Source: Gammaproteobacteria bacterium (lineage in GTDB: Bacteria > Pseudomonadota > Gammaproteobacteria > Chromatiales > Chromatiaceae). Taken from it: DNA of 5,426 nucleotides. Below the pieces are notes generated by a model that searched no databases, had not been told where the DNA came from, and worked only from the letters and a program-made list of their open reading frames with translations. How positions within the stretch are numbered: position 1 is the stretch's first letter; each line of letters begins with the position of its first letter. Below, one piece after another: positions 5,330 to 5,426 of the stretch. Where the stretch lies: positions 1 to 5,426 of the forward strand of contig JAUXGQ010000168.1 in NCBI GenBank assembly GCA_030621975.1, in the 5' to 3' direction. Made by a program: the position numbers and the translations under genes.

Positions 5330-5410
5330 GAATGACCGGAGTCGACCCGTTCCGGTCAATGGAAGCCCACCCCACGAATGACCGCTTAGCCGCGAAAGCG
5401 GTCATGAATG
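5330..5410. repeat. Palindromic intergenic repeat with GAATGACCG motifs
   Basis: Two perfect stem-loops lie side by side. TGACCGGA (5333-5340) pairs with TCCGGTCA (5351-5358), and ATGACCGCTT (5378-5387) pairs with AAGCGGTCAT (5396-5405). The 9-mer GAATGACCG occurs at 5330-5338 and again at 5376-5384, in the same position relative to each stem. After 5405 the sequence GAATGCCTGCGACCGCTACGG suggests another degraded unit continuing past the edge. The left boundary is unclear and may reach back to about 5220. No protein family is recognisable in any frame, so the stretch 5163-5426 is read as non-coding. Dispersed repeats of this look are common in gammaproteobacterial intergenic space. Confidence 0.6.
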
Positions 5411-5426
5411 CCTGCGACCGCTACGG

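Noticed and set aside
5202..5405. Minus-strand 67-codon frame beginning MTAFAAKRSF
   Set aside because: It starts inside the palindromic repeat and has no family resemblance. Such frames are typical spurious products of intergenic repeats.

Overview
The window looks like a chromosomal stretch of a GC-rich gammaproteobacterium. Its AspRS and NudB are strongly similar, as I recall them, to the Pseudomonas and E. coli proteins, and the AspRS looks like the Pseudomonas-type (non-discriminating) enzyme. The order fmdB-type zinc ribbon, aspS, nudB is one I associate with Chromatiales/Ectothiorhodospiraceae-like sulfur-oxidiser genomes. That placement is an inference; there is no rRNA or other taxonomic marker here.

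Layout: 3-239 (+) is the C-terminal end of a probable PilZ-domain protein whose start lies outside the window. 240-454 is intergenic, with a small hairpin and a possible extended -10 promoter. 455-766 (+) is a small FmdB-type zinc-ribbon protein with a lysine-rich tail. 767-882 carries a perfect 11-bp hairpin. 883-2655 (+) is aspS and 2689-3123 (+) is nudB, only 33 bases apart and probably co-transcribed. 3123-3270 is a compact 148-bp element bounded by inverted arrays of a 9-10 base ACAGGATT unit. Inside it, on the minus strand, is what looks like the first codons of a GxxExxY-family gene. 3271-3368 holds no gene, only the loop side of a hairpin that overlaps the end of the next gene. 3369-5162 (-) encodes an exported thioredoxin-fold (DUF255/YyaL/SPATA20-like) protein converging on nudB. 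5163-5426 has no convincing gene. It holds an operator-like inverted repeat just upstream of the minus-strand gene, and a palindromic GAATGACCG-type intergenic repeat that runs towards or past the right edge.

Functionally, aspS (charging of tRNA-Asp, and probably of tRNA-Asn with Asp) and nudB (folate synthesis) form a housekeeping pair. The exported thioredoxin-fold protein is a separate unit of unknown substrate. The part most worth a second look is the 3123-3270 element. It abuts the nudB stop codon, has perfect 8-base inverted termini, and appears to be a deletion relic of a GxxExxY-carrying repeat cassette.
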